From: Chlorocebus sabaeus | Lineage: Eukaryota; Chordata; Mammalia; Primates; Cercopithecidae | Length of the DNA: 64,000 nt | NCBI RefSeq assembly: GCF_047675955.1 | Contig: NC_132925.1 | Span: 71,925,622 to 71,989,621 of the forward strand | Direction of reading: 5' to 3' | In this document: positions 11,915-23,941 of the stretch, one piece after another | Numbering within the stretch: position 1 is the first letter of the stretch | Layout: every line of letters begins with the position of its first letter | Position numbers and translations under genes: made by a program | The notes under the pieces: generated by a model | What the model saw: the letters and a program-made list of their open reading frames with translations, nothing else | What the model was told of the DNA's origin: nothing | Database searches by the model: none

Positions 11915-12200
11915 TATAAGCTTATTTATTAAAGCATTGTTTGAAATAGCAAAAAAAAAAAAAAAAAAAAAAAAAAAGGAAAACAATCCAACTGTCCATC
12001 AGTTGAGTTTGAATAAATCAATTGCAGCACCTCCATACAATGAAATACTCTGAGACTAGTAAAAATGATTTAGCTCTATATTTGATGATATATTATAGAA
12101 AGATGTTCAGGGCATATTACTAAGTAAGAGAGTGATTGCCAGAACCACAAAGACATCATTATCTGAAAAAAATTTTGAATAGACACTTTTATGTGTAAAG
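11915..12200 (+). repeat. Old L1-type 3' fragment with internal poly(A)
   Basis: 'CAACTGTCCATCAGTTGAG', 'CCATACAATGAAATACTC' and 'AGAAAGATGTTCAGGGCATA' recall the end of L1M/HAL1-type ORF2. A 27-base A run at 11951-11977 interrupts it and may be a microsatellite grown from an A-rich site. Confidence 0.5.
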
Positions 12201-12760
12201 AAAATCTAAAACAATATTTATTCATTCACCTCACAAATATTTCCTGAACTCCTACTATGAGTCAGAAATTATGCTAAGAACTGCATGTATAAGATTTTAC
12301 TAAGCAGAATCTCTATGAACACGGAGTTTAAATAGTCCAGTATGGGAGGTAAAGAAAAATTATATGCAAGAAAATAATGAGTGCAACAAAGAAAAATAAA
12401 GCAGAAAAATTGGATAAAGAGTGACAAAACTAACATGGAGAACATTTCTATATTAAATAAAGTGGTCAGAATACAACTCTTCAATTAGGGATTATTTTTC
12501 CCAGAAACCTGAATGAAGTGAAAGAAGAAACCACATCGTTATTTGGAGGAAGAGGATTCCAGGTAGAGAGAACTCAAGTGGAGAGGTCCTGAGGTACAAT
12601 TGTACTGGCTGTGGTGAGAGACACGAAGTAAAAGGAAATGCAATATGAAATGAGATCAGGAAATAACTGTGACATCACATTATGTAATGCCCTATAGGGG
12701 ACTTTGAGTCTTATTCTGAGTTGAGAGAGAGGCTGGGCAGGCATTAGAAGAATAATAATA
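12201..12760 (+). repeat. Probable L2-age repeat, unclassified
   Basis: 'CACAAATATTTCCTGAACTC', 'CTACTATGAGTCAGAAATTA' and 'GAGAGGTCCTGAGGTACAA' follow the order of a widespread mammalian repeat whose name I cannot give with certainty. Confidence 0.4.
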
Positions 12761-12956
12761 TGTTTGGTAATGAACTTGGTAAGTTCAAGTGATCTGTTAG
12801 ACCTCCAAACGGGAGGTAGTTTGATACTTTATCTACCATTCAGGAGGCATGTGTAAGCTGTGTTATAGATTTGGGATGACATATACAATGGTATTTAAAT
12901 CCATTTTCTAGGTTGACAAGACTACTTTGAAAATAAATGCAGAAAGCAAAGGGATC

Positions 12957-13561
12957 TGTAAACAAAAAATAAAATTTTAAGCCCTTCCAACTATCTGAAT
13001 GGACCCCTCCTCTCAGTCGAGGGCTTTCAAAGTTAACCTGAAAAACTACTTCAGGCTATAATGGGAAGTGGCGGAGAAGGTGGTCAGATATACTTCATTA
13101 CCATGAACATTAACAGAAACCTTAAGACTGATAGAACAGACTCTAAGTCTGATAAGAAACATTTACAATCTGTTCTCTCTAAAGCCTGCTATCTGGAGGC
13201 TTCATCTGCATAATTAAATCTTGGTCTCCACAGCTCCTTATCATAACCCAGACATTCTTTTCTTTGTATAATAACTCTTTCAACCATTTACCAATCAGAA
13301 AATCTTTAAATCTCCCTATGATCCAGAAGTCCCCACTTCGAGTTGTCCCACCTTTCTAGACCAAACCAGTGTACATCTTACATGTATTGATTGATGTCTC
13401 GTGTCTTCCTGAAATGTATAAAATCAAGCTGCACCCCAACTACCTTGGGCGCATGTCATCAGGACCTCCTGAGGCTCTGTCATGAGCAGCATGGCCTTAA
13501 CCTTGGCAAAGTAAACTTTCAAAATTGATTGAGACCTGTCTCAGATACGTTTTTGTTCACA
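12957..13561 (+). mobile_element. Solo LTR, probably ERV1-type
   Basis: A roughly 605-base unit starting TGTAAACAAAAAATAAAA and ending in TTGTTCACA, that is 5'-TG...CA-3'. It contains TATAAAATCAAGCTG (about 13417-13431), a late 'GGCAAAGTAAACTTTC' polyadenylation-like region and 'GAGACCTGTCTCAGATAC' close to the end, in the order expected for U3-R-U5. No internal retroviral sequence follows. I recognise the family but cannot name it, and no clean target duplication is visible. Confidence 0.65.
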
Positions 13562-14734
13562 GGTTTGAGAACTGAGCTTCATGGCATTCCATCATTTAGG
13601 GGTCTGGAAGATTAAAGAAGCTGAACAAGCATTACTTACAAGGGGAGGTCTGAGAAAGGAGGATAAAGGAGAGAGCCACGTTAAAGGAACTTAATGAAGA
13701 AAGTACATTAGTAATGAATGGATGCTTACAAGCTTAATGATGGCAGCAATAGCTTTTGTTTATGAACATCTCTATTGATAAACCCCAAAGAGCCCAGATG
13801 AGGATGTCAATAGTGCTATAAGGCTATCCAGTTGATGGAATGAGTAGCAGATATTTCCTCCCTTGGCTAATTTTCCTAACCTTTGGGTATCACCATCTCC
13901 AGTAGTTCAACCACAGACATTCCTTTTGTCAGGTAACTAAAGAAACTATACACTGTCATTGTGTTTTTTAACAGAAGTCAGTAGGACAGTATGCTAGTAG
14001 GTGGGGTCAGATAATTATACAAATCATTTACATCTGGCATTTGCATGTTACAACACGATTATGCAGCATGCCATTCTAGATTTTAATCTTATTGGGTTTT
14101 TATATGAGCCTAGTGAGTTAGGTTATGCAGATATTGTTATAATTATTATTACAGTAGAATTGCATCTTACTTGGCAGTGGGGTTCTAAAGTACATAAAGA
14201 GAAACTTGTATATAGCCAAAATTACCCGTGAGAATTTTTTCTCTCAAAAACTCCAACACACTCAGTTTTCCTGCAAGTATTAGAATTTATTGCTGCTTCT
14301 TCCACTCATGCCTGGTAAAGTGGATGGCTTCTCTTTGGGCTCATGCTGTTCAAGAAAATAGAGACATGTTCAGTATAGCAAGATGCATGCTATTTCTTCA
14401 TTTTTTTCCTTAGCGTTCTTCTTCCCTACCTCTTTTCATAAGTATTTATGACCTCTCTTACATATCAGGCATTATCATAAGTGTTGTATATACTGTCGTT
14501 AAACACAGGGACTATATTCTTGGTCTCAGCAGGCTTACAGTCTAGCATACACTGTGAGAAGCACATGTGATGCAGGAACAATAGTCCAGACCTTTGGCAC
14601 ACATGCTATTGCCATTTATGGCTAGCAGAACTCTTGCACTAATTAAATTACTTCTTTTCCTCTTACAGAGTGCTTGTATTTGAATTTGCCTAAGATAAAC
14701 TCCCATCAGATGCAATTCTATATTACCATAATAC
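13562..14734. other. No recognised feature
   Basis: AT-rich DNA. A weak resemblance to an old repeat near 14440-14560 ('ATTTATGACCTCTCTTACAT', 'CAGGCATTATCATAAGTG') is not enough for a firm call. Confidence 0.35.
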
Positions 14735-14872
14735 AAATAAAGAAATAGGCTTAGAGAGAAAAGGTGACTTCCTAAGAGTTATTCTATCATAGCAGAATTA
14801 GACTTTAAATCCAGGTTTAAAAAATTTTACATCCCATGTTCTCCTTCTTCTGTTCTAGACATCTCTTCTCTC
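14735..14872 (+). repeat. Possible MIR fragment
   Basis: 'GAAATAGGCTTAGAGAGAAAAGGTGAC' (14742-14768) and 'TTTAAATCCAGGTTT' recall the MIR core. Weak call. Confidence 0.4.
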
Positions 14873-17337
14873 CTCTGACATAGTTACTCTTTTGGGCTGA
14901 GTCTACACCTTCCCTTGTCCCTCCTAAATGGGACAGCATGACCTTGCTCTTGTCTTTTGCTTGTCTTTTGCTCTTGACTTTTCCCTCCCCAGATACAAAT
15001 TTCTGTTTCTATCCTCATCTTAGCCTCACCTGAAGAAAATGTGGCTAGAAACATCTCCATTGCTTAGTCATTTTGCTGTTGGTATCCTTGACGCTTGGTC
15101 AGAATTAACCCAGGCTTGGCTATTGAATAGAAAGTACTTGATTTCACTTTACTGACATCTTGACTTTCCAACTTCCCTGGAGATTCCATTATATTCCTAC
15201 AACCCAGGTAGGGAATTGTCATTTTTACTGAGGATAAACCTATTTAGGTGAATGTCCCTCTGCAGAATCATTTATCTTCCATTCCAATTTATACTGTAGA
15301 CATGGCTCTTGTCCAAAACACGGTGATTTATTAGGGTTTCTATTTAGGACTGTGTTTATAGACACTATGTCCTACATTGTGAGATTGTTAAAGTAAGAAA
15401 TTCCCATAAAATTAAATTTCAAGCAGAGCAAATTGTGTGGGGGAGGAGAGACAGGATTGTCTGAAGTACATGAATTCTTACTGGTGAGACTGTGAAACCC
15501 TTTGTATCATGTCAGGTTGACCTCACCAATTACTCGGTAAAAGTAGAAAGTTAAAGCAATGTGACTTCATTTAGGTAAATAGATGTGCTGTATTATGAAG
15601 CTGCTCTAAATGTTTCTGAATAGTTGCCACTTTAATTTTATGATATAATGATTTGGTTTAATTTCTTGGTCATTTGATGAAGTTTTTATGTTCACCTGAG
15701 GTAAGCTACAAGAAGGAACAAGTGATTACTTGCAAACAGAGACCTTTACAAATTGGATTTCAAAAATAAGGGGAAGAAAAGGTTGAAGTCTCTGGATCCT
15801 TTTCTTCACTAAAGAGCCATGCGCATGCAGTCACCTTTCAGGGCCTCAGTTTCTGTCAGGGTAAGAAATGTTAGCTGCTATAAGAAGCAACCTTAAAATC
15901 TCAATTGTTATTTGTTCACTCACTTCAGTATAAGGTGTTTGTGTGGGAGGTGGGTTCTGGCCCTTCCAAATTGTGGTTCCACCATTTTCAGCAAATAGTC
16001 CCAAATTAATACCATTTGAAAGTTTTTTCATGGTTACCACCATTGCCCTTTTGAGAAAACTATTTTCAACAGTCAGCTCCCTCTTTCCATGATTTTCTCT
16101 TACCTTTTTCCTACACTACAGACTGGCTACAACTCTAACTTTGATAATAGTGAAAGAGTCGGCTATCTCTTTGATACCAAATTATTACATTGGAAATAAA
16201 TGTTTACATTGTTATCTACCTCTAATTATGCAACATTTTAGGCTTCTTCATTACTCATGCATGTGAAATAACAAATTTAATAACTTTTCAGTTCATTGAT
16301 TCTGGATGTGTTTTTCACGAAACTTCAGCCATGAGAGAAAAGATATCTGGTTGATTCAGGAAAAAAAAAAAAAAAAAAATACAACCTTTTTTCCAAAACG
16401 CATTTTCTCAAAACAATTTCTCAGTGTAATTGAATGGTATTTAATATTTAAATTCTTCTCTTCTTTCTTTCTCCTCTGAGGAAAAGCAACTAAATTACCA
16501 AGTAGATTTCAGATTACCAAAAAAGAAGAAACTGGCACGAGGCTTAACACTTAGTGTCTTGGATTTTTTTCCTACTACCACACAGTCCATATTTTTCCTT
16601 TTATTGTACTTATTTAACTCCTTCTTCATATCTACACATGACTTATTTACACTGGTAATTTTTCATTATTTGCAGTATTTACTATCTAAGGTTTGCGCTG
16701 GCTGGTTTTGCACTGTTTTTAGTTTAAAAGTTTGTTGTTTTTGTTTGGCTATATGAGGTATATTCCTGCACTTCTCTACTTCCTGCCATTGTGTAACACC
16801 GTCTAATTATTCAAACCAAGATGATTTGAATAATTAATACTTTATTCCACCTTTGAGAACCTCACACATAGTCTTGGCCCTACAGAAATCATCTATGTGT
16901 GGAATTTCATGAGGGTGGGATTTAAAACATGTCTTACAGGAAAGAAGGGAACATGAAGAGCAAGCCTTATGATGCTGAATGGGGTAATAAGTTTACAGGT
17001 AGAATGTGCAAAATACAAGGTCTATTTTGGCAGAGTTAGAGAACAATTTGGGGAAATGGATGAGACCCAGATAGGGATGCCTCATATAAACACCTAGAAT
17101 ATTTAGACTCTAGAGAAGGTTCTTCAAAGTGTATTTCAGAAAGCACAATTTCCTTACTGCTCCATAAGAAGAGGAAATCATGTATTTAAGATATGCTTCA
17201 TATGACTTTTACCTCTATTATTAATGTAGAACTTTGGTTTAATGCTCACTCTTGCTCTGAACCATGGCTAAGTTTACTATTTGCATTATCATTTGTCATT
17301 TTTGGTAGGTAGATACTATCATCACCAACATCATCAT
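14873..17337. other. No recognised feature
   Basis: About 2.4 kb with a 19-base A run at 16361-16379 and an (ATC) cluster near 17320-17340. I recognise no gene and no confident repeat family. Confidence 0.35.
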
Positions 17338-17845
17338 CATTGTATTTATTATTTATTGTTGTGTAACAAATTACCCTAAAACTGGCTTAAAACAACCATG
17401 AACATTTATTCTCTCACCTTTTCTATGGGTCAAGAGTTTGGTAGCATCTTGCCTGGGAGTTCAGACTCAATGCCTCTCATTCAGTTGCAGTCAAGTCATC
17501 AGCCTTAGCTGAAGTCCTCTGAGGGCTTGATTATGTCCTTAGGATGCACTTCCCAGTTGGCTTGCTCACATGGCTGTCATGTCAGTGCTGGTTATTGGTT
17601 GAAGGTTTTTTCTCTACATGGGCATTCTAATGGGCTCTTAGAGGGTCCTCATGACATGGCAGTTGGCTTCCTCCAGAGCAAGTTATCCAAGACAGAGCAA
17701 GGAGGAGATACAGTGTCTTTCATGACTCAGCTATGAATACAACTCTGCAACATCCTATGGGCTACACAAGTCAGTCCTTTCTCATGGGGGAAGAGACACT
17801 GTGTGAACACAGTGTGAGAGGATAGTTGCAGGCCATTTCAGAGGT
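17338..17845 (-). repeat. MLT1-like MaLR LTR
   Basis: 'TGTGTAACAAATTACCC', 'CTGGCTTAAAACAACC', 'GTTGCAGTCAAGTCATCAGC', 'TCATGACATGGCAGTTGGC' and 'CACAAGTCAGTCC' are in the order of a common mammalian LTR read antisense. An in-register 69-codon frame here (17527-17736) is not a gene. Confidence 0.55.
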
Positions 17846-17968
17846 CATAATCATTATCTAGTTTTGCAGATCAGGGAACTAAAATCAGAGAGACGAAGTC
17901 ATTTGACAAAGAACATAGAACATTGGGAAAGGTCACTTAAACCCAGACACTCTGATTTAGAGAAAGCT
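17846..17968 (+). repeat. MIR fragment
   Basis: 'TTTTGCAGATCAGGGAACTA', 'AAATCAGAGAGACGAAG' and 'CTTAAACCCAGACACTCTG' fit the MIR core in sense orientation. Confidence 0.55.
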
Positions 17969-18077
17969 ATTCTATATTTATCTCCAACAGATGATTTCTT
18001 TCTTAGTGTCACATGGATATTAACATAATAGTCTGATAAATCTTTCTGTAATGAAACTGCTTTCCAAACTTACGAGT

Positions 18078-18172
18078 TTATCTTTTCTTTTTCTTTCCTT
18101 TCTTCTCCCTCCCTTCTTTTTCTTCCTTCTTCTTTTCTTCCTTTCTTTTTCTTTCTTCCTTTTTCTTTCATT
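18078..18172. repeat. Polypyrimidine tract
   Basis: About 95 bases of almost pure C/T built from TTTC, TTCC and TTCTT units. The short translated frames on either strand are low complexity (Lys/Arg/Glu-rich on the minus strand) and not genes. Confidence 0.95.
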
Positions 18173-18524
18173 TAAATAGAATATTAACATCTTGAAGAAC
18201 ATGCTTTGGGAAATGTCACTGTAGGAAATAGGGATAATTAGAAGATTCTAAATGAGACAAAGAAATGAAGAGAATGGTATTGGGGTAGATTAATTTGATA
18301 AGTGTGGGGGACAGATTGGTGGGAGAAGGAATCAGAGGCATGCAAATGTGTTTTTTTAAGAAAACAGAAACCAAACACACAGACAAAAAAAGGCAAACAA
18401 GAAGCAAGGGACTATTGCACATGTGACTTGGAAAAAAAAATCAAAAGAAAGAGTGAAATAATGCAGGGTGGTGAAAGGGGGAGAGCAGTCTACAAAGTAC
18501 ATAAAGCAGAAGAGTAGAGTGGTT

Positions 18525-18738
18525 ACAGGCAAAGCACTGAGTCAAACACGTCAGGCTTTGTTTCTTAGCTCTGCCCTATAAACCAGGGGATATAGGAAAA
18601 GTCACTTCAAATCTCTCTGACCCCAAACTTATTCACCTGAACAGGCAGGCAAAATTACGGTACCTCCTGTTGTTGGGAGAATTAAAAATCACATAGTAAA
18701 TGTTCATAAAAGATCTTTATTATTATTTTTCATATTGA
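18525..18738 (-). repeat. MIR SINE
   Basis: Antisense MIR order: 'CAAACACGTCAGGCTTTG', 'GAAAAGTCACTTCAAATCTC', 'GGAGAATTAAAAATCACATA' and 'GTAAATGTTCATAAAAG'. Confidence 0.5.
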
Positions 18739-19254
18739 ACTATAATTATCTGAAGAAATTCAAAATTAAAAGTGAATATTTATTATAAATAGGATATTAA
18801 TTTTTTAAAACTTTTTTCAAAACCTCTGAACTCGGTCCTTGAAGGTCTTGTAAGTGATTAATGTATCATGATAAATATGACATTGTTCTAGTTGAAGGAA
18901 TTAGCCTACCTTCTTGCTCCCATTCCTTTTCTATCCTGCAGTGTTAGTCAAAGAAACTGTATAGAATGCCAGGAAATTTGCAAGGTGCTTTTTGAAAATC
19001 ATCAGATTAAAACCAAACCCCCAGTGCCAATTTCTGAGATGAACTATGAGAAGATCATGGTATAAGTAGAAGAGATGTTTCCCCACAGACCACATATAAA
19101 TAGAGACAGATGAATATATCCTAACACAAAGCATCTGCAACCCCAAAAAGCTTAATTCTAGAGCCAGAGAGGAGAAAAAGTGAATAAGCAATAAGCTTGA
19201 CCACTGAAGTCAGAATTTAGTTTTTGTTATTACTAATGAACATAGATTTCCATA

Positions 19255-19382
19255 AATATTTATCATAACTTTGCAGGGCAGGTGCTGAATCTTATTTACT
19301 GCCATATCCTCAGTATCTTGCTCAATATATACCATTTAATGATGCTTGATAAACATCAGTGGAATGAATGAATGATGGAGTC
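19255..19382 (+). repeat. L2 LINE 3' end
   Basis: 'TGCAGGGCAGGTGCTGAATC', 'TTACTGCCATATCCTCAGTA' and 'GTGGAATGAATGAATG' match the L2 3' end. Confidence 0.6.
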
Positions 19383-19777
19383 AGTGGATAAAGAAATGAA
19401 TGTTTGCATGAAAGGGTTCAGTAGAAATGAGAATAAATGGATGTGACAAATAAACACTTAAAAAGAAGAATAAATATAATTTCACTACAAACTGATGCAC
19501 TGAATGAAGGAAAGAAAATTCCTGACTTATAAGAAACAAGACAGCTCAACTTTATGATTCTCTTTTGGCTTAAAAAGCCCATACTTCTAATGTTTTGTAA
19601 GTCACAAAGTTCTCTACATCTTTAAGCTTCACTTCAAGACTGCATCAATAGTACTGAATTTCACAGAAATTTGCAATTGAGGAGGAAAAGCCCATTTCAA
19701 AGAGAAGGTAAAAGAATGCACGTCTATTATATATCAGTTACAAAATTGAAAAAGTTTTTAAAAAAGAATTTGGGGCC

Positions 19778-20310
19778 TGTATTAGTCAGAGTTCTCTAGA
19801 GGGACAGAACTAAGATGGATATATATATATATATTTATATATATATACACACATATACATATTTATATGTGTGTATATATAAACATATATAATATATGTA
19901 AGATATATATCCATATATAGATATATATGGAAAGGGGAGTTTACTATTAGCTTACACAATCACAACGTCCCACAATAGGCTGTCTGCAAGCTGAGGAGAA
20001 AGGAGAGCCAGTCTGAGTCCTGAAACAGAAGAACCTGGGGTCCAATGCTCGAGGGCAGGAAGCATCCAGCACAGGAGAAAGATGTAGGCTGGGAGTCTAG
20101 GCCAGTCTCTCCTCTTCACGTTTTTCTGCCTGCTTTATATTCACTGGAAGCTGATTAGATTGTGCCCACCAGATCAAGAGTGGATCCACCTTCCCCAGCC
20201 CACTGACTCAAATGTTAATCTCTTTTGGCAACACCCACACAGACACACCCAGGATTAGTACTTTGTATCCTTCAATCCAATCAAGTTGACACTCAGTATT
20301 AACCATCACA
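19778..20310 (-). repeat. 3' LTR of the HERV-L provirus (MLT2A-type)
   Basis: On the given strand it starts 'TGTATTAGTCAGAGTTCTC' and ends 'CAGTATTAACCATCACA'; the true orientation is TGTGATGG...TACA. It is longer than its partner mainly because of a TA-rich expansion at about 19818-19930 in the part nearest the U5 end. Confidence 0.88.
19818..19930. repeat. TA-rich microsatellite within the LTR
   Basis: Blocks of (TA)n and TATG/TATC repeats, absent from the partner LTR, so the expansion happened after integration. Confidence 0.9.
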
Positions 20311-20731
20311 AGTCCACTCCTTGTCAACTTGAACCCATACACATCTCCTGAGATCATAAATAATCTTCAAATAAAGACAATAATAAGGACATAATTATGC
20401 CTAGCATAATACAACTATCCTTAGAACAACGGGAAATGCAACAATCTCCAACGCAAATACTATTACATAAAGTTAACAATACTTAAAAGCTGATATGAAG
20501 TCAGTACATCTTATGTCACATGATAAAGGAAAAGGAAATAAAATGAAGATACTTTCTTAGTAGAAGTGTATGCATGCACAAACACGTTTTTCGCAAAAGG
20601 AGGAAATCCTCATGACAATTACAGTCCTTGTTTCTGCAGCTGGTCACATGGTCATAGCTGGTATTGGTGACTTCTTCTACTTCCCATTCTGTATTTCCTT
20701 TGCCTTCAGCAAGCATCTCAGTAAGTCGTGG

Positions 20732-20749
20732 GGTTTTTTTGTTTGTTTG

Positions 20750-20778
<29 letters not shown>
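20732..20778. repeat. (TTTTG)n microsatellite
   Basis: A run of TTTG/TTTTG units inside the provirus near its 3' end, interrupting the decayed reading frame. Confidence 0.85.
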
Positions 20779-20780
<2 letters not shown>

Positions 20781-20927
20781 TGGTGGAGTGACCCAAACCT
20801 TCATTCCTGAGGGATCTGGGCCATTTGTAGTCCTGCCTGGATTGGACTGTTGGAGTTTCCCGTTGACCTTAATCACATGGCATGGGAATACTAAGAGATG
20901 CCCTATTGTAGCTCCTGTATTCCACGC

Positions 20928-21116
20928 CTATGCTTCCTTACCGGCGTTGTGGAGTAAACTGATTTCATCTTGATAGTCCAGGTCAATCACCTCAGCCAAC
21001 ACTGTAACTCCCTTCTTAGCCTGTTGACTTAAAGGCAGGAGGAGCCCAAAGTGTCCAGGTGGCAACCTTAACTTCCAGTTTAATGGAATTGTTATTGTGT
21101 CTCCTGGTGGCAGCAT
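20928..21116 (-). pseudogene. HERV-L dUTPase-domain remnant
   Basis: A 62-codon open stretch includes 'LPPGHFGLLLPLSQQAKKGV' followed after three residues by an 'EVIDLDYQDEISLL' segment. Together these resemble the substrate-pocket region of a trimeric dUTPase. Class III ERVL elements are known for a dUTPase placed after integrase at the end of pol, and that is its position here. The normal role would be to hydrolyse dUTP and keep uracil out of viral cDNA. The frame is short, lacks the N-terminal part of the domain and ends before its C-terminal part, and the flanks are out of frame, so no active enzyme is expected. Confidence 0.75.
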
Positions 21117-21139
21117 TCCTCCCTCTGGAACTAAGACCT

Positions 21140-22005
21140 CTAGGCTGGCAGAACGTAATGTCTTGGGAACAGGAAGAACAATTTTGCTAGTGCATCACTA
21201 GGGGTGATGGTGACTGGTGCCACTTCTACTTCCGCCCCTTGAGTCCTGGACTTGTGAATCCTGGCTATGAGAGAAACAGTACCATATGTGGGACACTGAT
21301 TCAGAGCATACATGGCCTTCTGGAGAACTCTGCCCCATCCTTGCAAAGTGTTGTCACCTAGTTGGCATTGTAATTGTGACTTCAAAAGGCCATTCCACCA
21401 TTCTATTAATCCAGCTGCTTCAGGATGTTGGGGAACATGGTAAGACCAGTGAATTCCATGAGCATGAGCCCACTGCTGCACTTCTTTAGCCATAAAGTGA
21501 GTGCCTTGGTCAGAGGCAATGCTGTATGGAATACCATGATGGTGAATAAGGCATTCTGTGAGTCCATGGATGGTAGTCTTGGCAGAAGCATTATGTGCAG
21601 TATAGGCAAACCCATATCAGAGTAAGTGTCTATTCCAGTGAGGACAAACTTCAGCCCTTTCCATGATGGAAGAGGTTCAGTTTAGTGAATCTGCTACCAG
21701 ACAGCTGTCTGATCACCCTGAGGAATGGTGACATATCAAGGGCTCAGCGTTGGTCTCTGCTGCTGGCAAACTGGGCACTCAGCAGTGGCTGTAGCCAGGT
21801 CAGCCTTGGTGAGTGGAAGTCCATGTTGCTGAGCCCATGCGTAACCTTCATCCCTGCCAACATGGCTACTTTGTTCATAGGCCCACTGAGCGATGACAAG
21901 AGTGGCTGGTGAAAGAGGCTGAGTGGTGTCCACAGAACGGGTCATTCTATCCACTTGATTATTAAACTCCTCCTCTGCTAAGGTCACCCATTGCTGAGCA
22001 CTCAC
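21140..22005 (-). pseudogene. HERV-L integrase remnant (zinc-binding and core parts)
   Basis: Two open stretches survive in different frames. The upstream one (22005-21736 on the minus strand) carries a zinc-finger-like H-x13-H plus 'CPVCQQQ', the N-terminal HHCC part of retroviral integrase. The downstream one (21493-21140) carries 'YHVPQHPEAAGLIEWWNGLL', the stretch around the glutamate of the D,D-35-E catalytic core. The segment between them, holding the first two catalytic aspartates, is out of frame. Integrase would insert viral cDNA into chromosomes; this copy cannot. Confidence 0.8.
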
Positions 22006-22299
22006 ATGTGATATAAATATCTTCAGTTTTTGACCACTCAGAGAGGTCCATCCACATACGTTTTCCCCAAATTTGTCACCAGTTTTCCAATCATGCTTCT
22101 TCCAGGTCCCTGACCATCAAACCAAACCATTGGCTACAGCCCATGTATCAGCATATAATCACACATCTGGCCATTTCTCCTTCCATGCAAAGTGCATAAC
22201 AAGGTGCACTTCTCAAAGTTCTGCCCACTGGGAAGATTTCCCTCTACTGCTGTTTTTCAGGGATGTCCTAGAAAGGGGCTAGAGTGCTGTAGCTGTCCA

Positions 22300-22660
22300 G
22301 TTTCTGGTGGTGCCTGCATATCATGCAGAACAATCTGTAAGCCAGGCCCTAGTCTTCTCTTCCTCTGTCAACTGATCACAGGGAGCTCTCCATGAGGCCA
22401 TCATCACTGCAGGCTGGGGTTGAGAAGACAGGGTGGCAGGAGTGGAGACCATGGGCATTTGAGCCACTTCCTCACTTACCTTACTTGTGCCTTCAGGACC
22501 TGCTTGAGCCCGATCACACACACACCACTTCCATTTCATGATGCAATGCTGCTGCTGTGCCATGACACTTTATGGCTAGATGGGTCAGAAAGCACCCAGT
22601 TCATGACAGGCAGTTCAAGTCACATGGTGACTTGATGACCCATGGTCAAATGTTCAATTT
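22300..22660 (-). pseudogene. HERV-L RNase H-region remnant
   Basis: An 80-codon open stretch (22563-22321) ends '...CDQLTEEEKTRAWLTDCSA' before a stop. The 'W-x-T-D-x-S-A' pattern resembles the start of a retroviral RNase H domain, with the first catalytic aspartate kept and the usual small residue after it changed to Cys. The in-frame stop directly after and poor preservation upstream mark it as dead. It lies between the RT and integrase pieces, as expected. Confidence 0.6.
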
Positions 22661-23099
22661 CCACCAAAGCGCCATAACAGGCCAAGAGCTGTCTCTTGAA
22701 AGGATGGTAGTTATCTGAAGAAGATAGCAGGGCCTTGCTCCAAAATCCTAGAGGTCTCCACTGTGATTCACCTATTGGGCCTGCCAAAGGCTCCAAACAG
22801 CATCCCTACCTGCCACTGACACCCCAAGCTCCACTGGATCTACTGGGTCATATGGCCCAAGTGGCAGAGCAGCTTACACAGCAGCCTGGACCTGTTGCAG
22901 AGCCTCTCCTATTCTGGACCCCACTCAAAACTGGCAGCTGTTCAGGTCACTTGGTAAATGGGCCAGAGTAACAAACCCAAATGAGGAATGTGTTGCCTCC
23001 AAAATCCAAATAGGCCCACTAGGCATTGTGCCTTTCTTGGTTGTAGGAGGGGCCAAAGGCGGCAATTTATCCTTCATCTTAGAAGGAATATCTTAACAG

Positions 23100-23802
23100 G
23101 CCCCACACTACTGGAGCCCTAGAAATTTCACTGAAATAGAAGTTCTCTGAATTTTAGTCAGATTTATTCTCCATCCTCTGGCATGCAAATGTCTTACCAA
23201 TAAGTCCAGTGTGTTTCCAAGACTGCTCACTGGATCCAGTCAGTATAATGTCCTCAGTGTAATGGACCAGTGTGATATCTTGTGGAGGCGAAAAATGATC
23301 AAGGTCCTTCTGAATAAGATTGTGACACAAAGCTGGAGAGTTGATATAGCCCTGAGGTAGGACAGTAAAGGTATATTGCTGGCCTTCTCAGCTGAAGACA
23401 AATTGCTTCTGGTGGGCCTTATGGAGAGAAATGGAGAAAAAGGCATTTGCCAAGTCAATGGCTGCATACCAGGTATCAGGAGGTGTGTTAATTTGCTCAA
23501 GCAATAAAAATCACATCTGGTACAGCAGCTGCAATTGGAGTCACCACTTGGTTAAGCTTATGGTAATCCACTGCCATTCTCCAAGATCCATCTGTCCTCT
23601 GCACAGACCAAATGGGAGAGTTGAATGGAAATGTGGTGGAAATCTCCACCCCTAAGTCTTTCAAGTCCTTGATGATGGCACTAATGTCCGCAGTCCCTCC
23701 AGGGGTGTGATATTGTTTTTGATTTACTATTTTTCTAGGTAAAGACAGCTCCAATGGCTTCCATTTGGCATTTCCCATCATAATAGCCCTCACCCCATGC
23801 AA
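23100..23802 (-). pseudogene. HERV-L reverse transcriptase remnant
   Basis: A 101-codon open stretch (23802-23497) includes 'SPIWSVQRTDGSWRMAVDY' and then 'KLNQVVTPIAAAVPD', conserved fingers/palm motifs of retroviral reverse transcriptase. A frameshift then separates the catalytic palm. The sequence at about 23246-23263 reads V-H-Y-T-E-D-I on the minus strand, so the first aspartate of the YxDD active-site box has become Glu. The enzyme would copy viral RNA into DNA, primed from tRNA-Leu. The upstream gag and protease are missing. Confidence 0.85.
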
Positions 23803-23920
23803 TTTTACTCAGTAAAGCAAATGATTAGAGGTCTTGGGGCCAAATCAATCTCAACCTATTCTCAAACTTTAAATGTGTAAGAAGCCTGGCTCACTGGCGT
23901 GGAGCCAGGCATGCAAAAAA

Positions 23921-23936
23921 CCCACTTCTGGTACCA
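23921..23936 (-). other. Primer-binding site, tRNA-Leu type
   Basis: On the minus strand it reads TGGTACCAGAAGTGGG, five bases after the 5' LTR end. It is close to the complement of the 3' end of tRNA-Leu(UAA) including its CCA, consistent with the 'L' in HERV-L. Confidence 0.85.
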
Positions 23937-23941
23937 AAATC

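Noticed and set aside
23921..23936. Possible tRNA-Leu gene fragment
   Set aside because: Only the primer-binding complement is present, immediately next to an LTR, with no tRNA arms around it.
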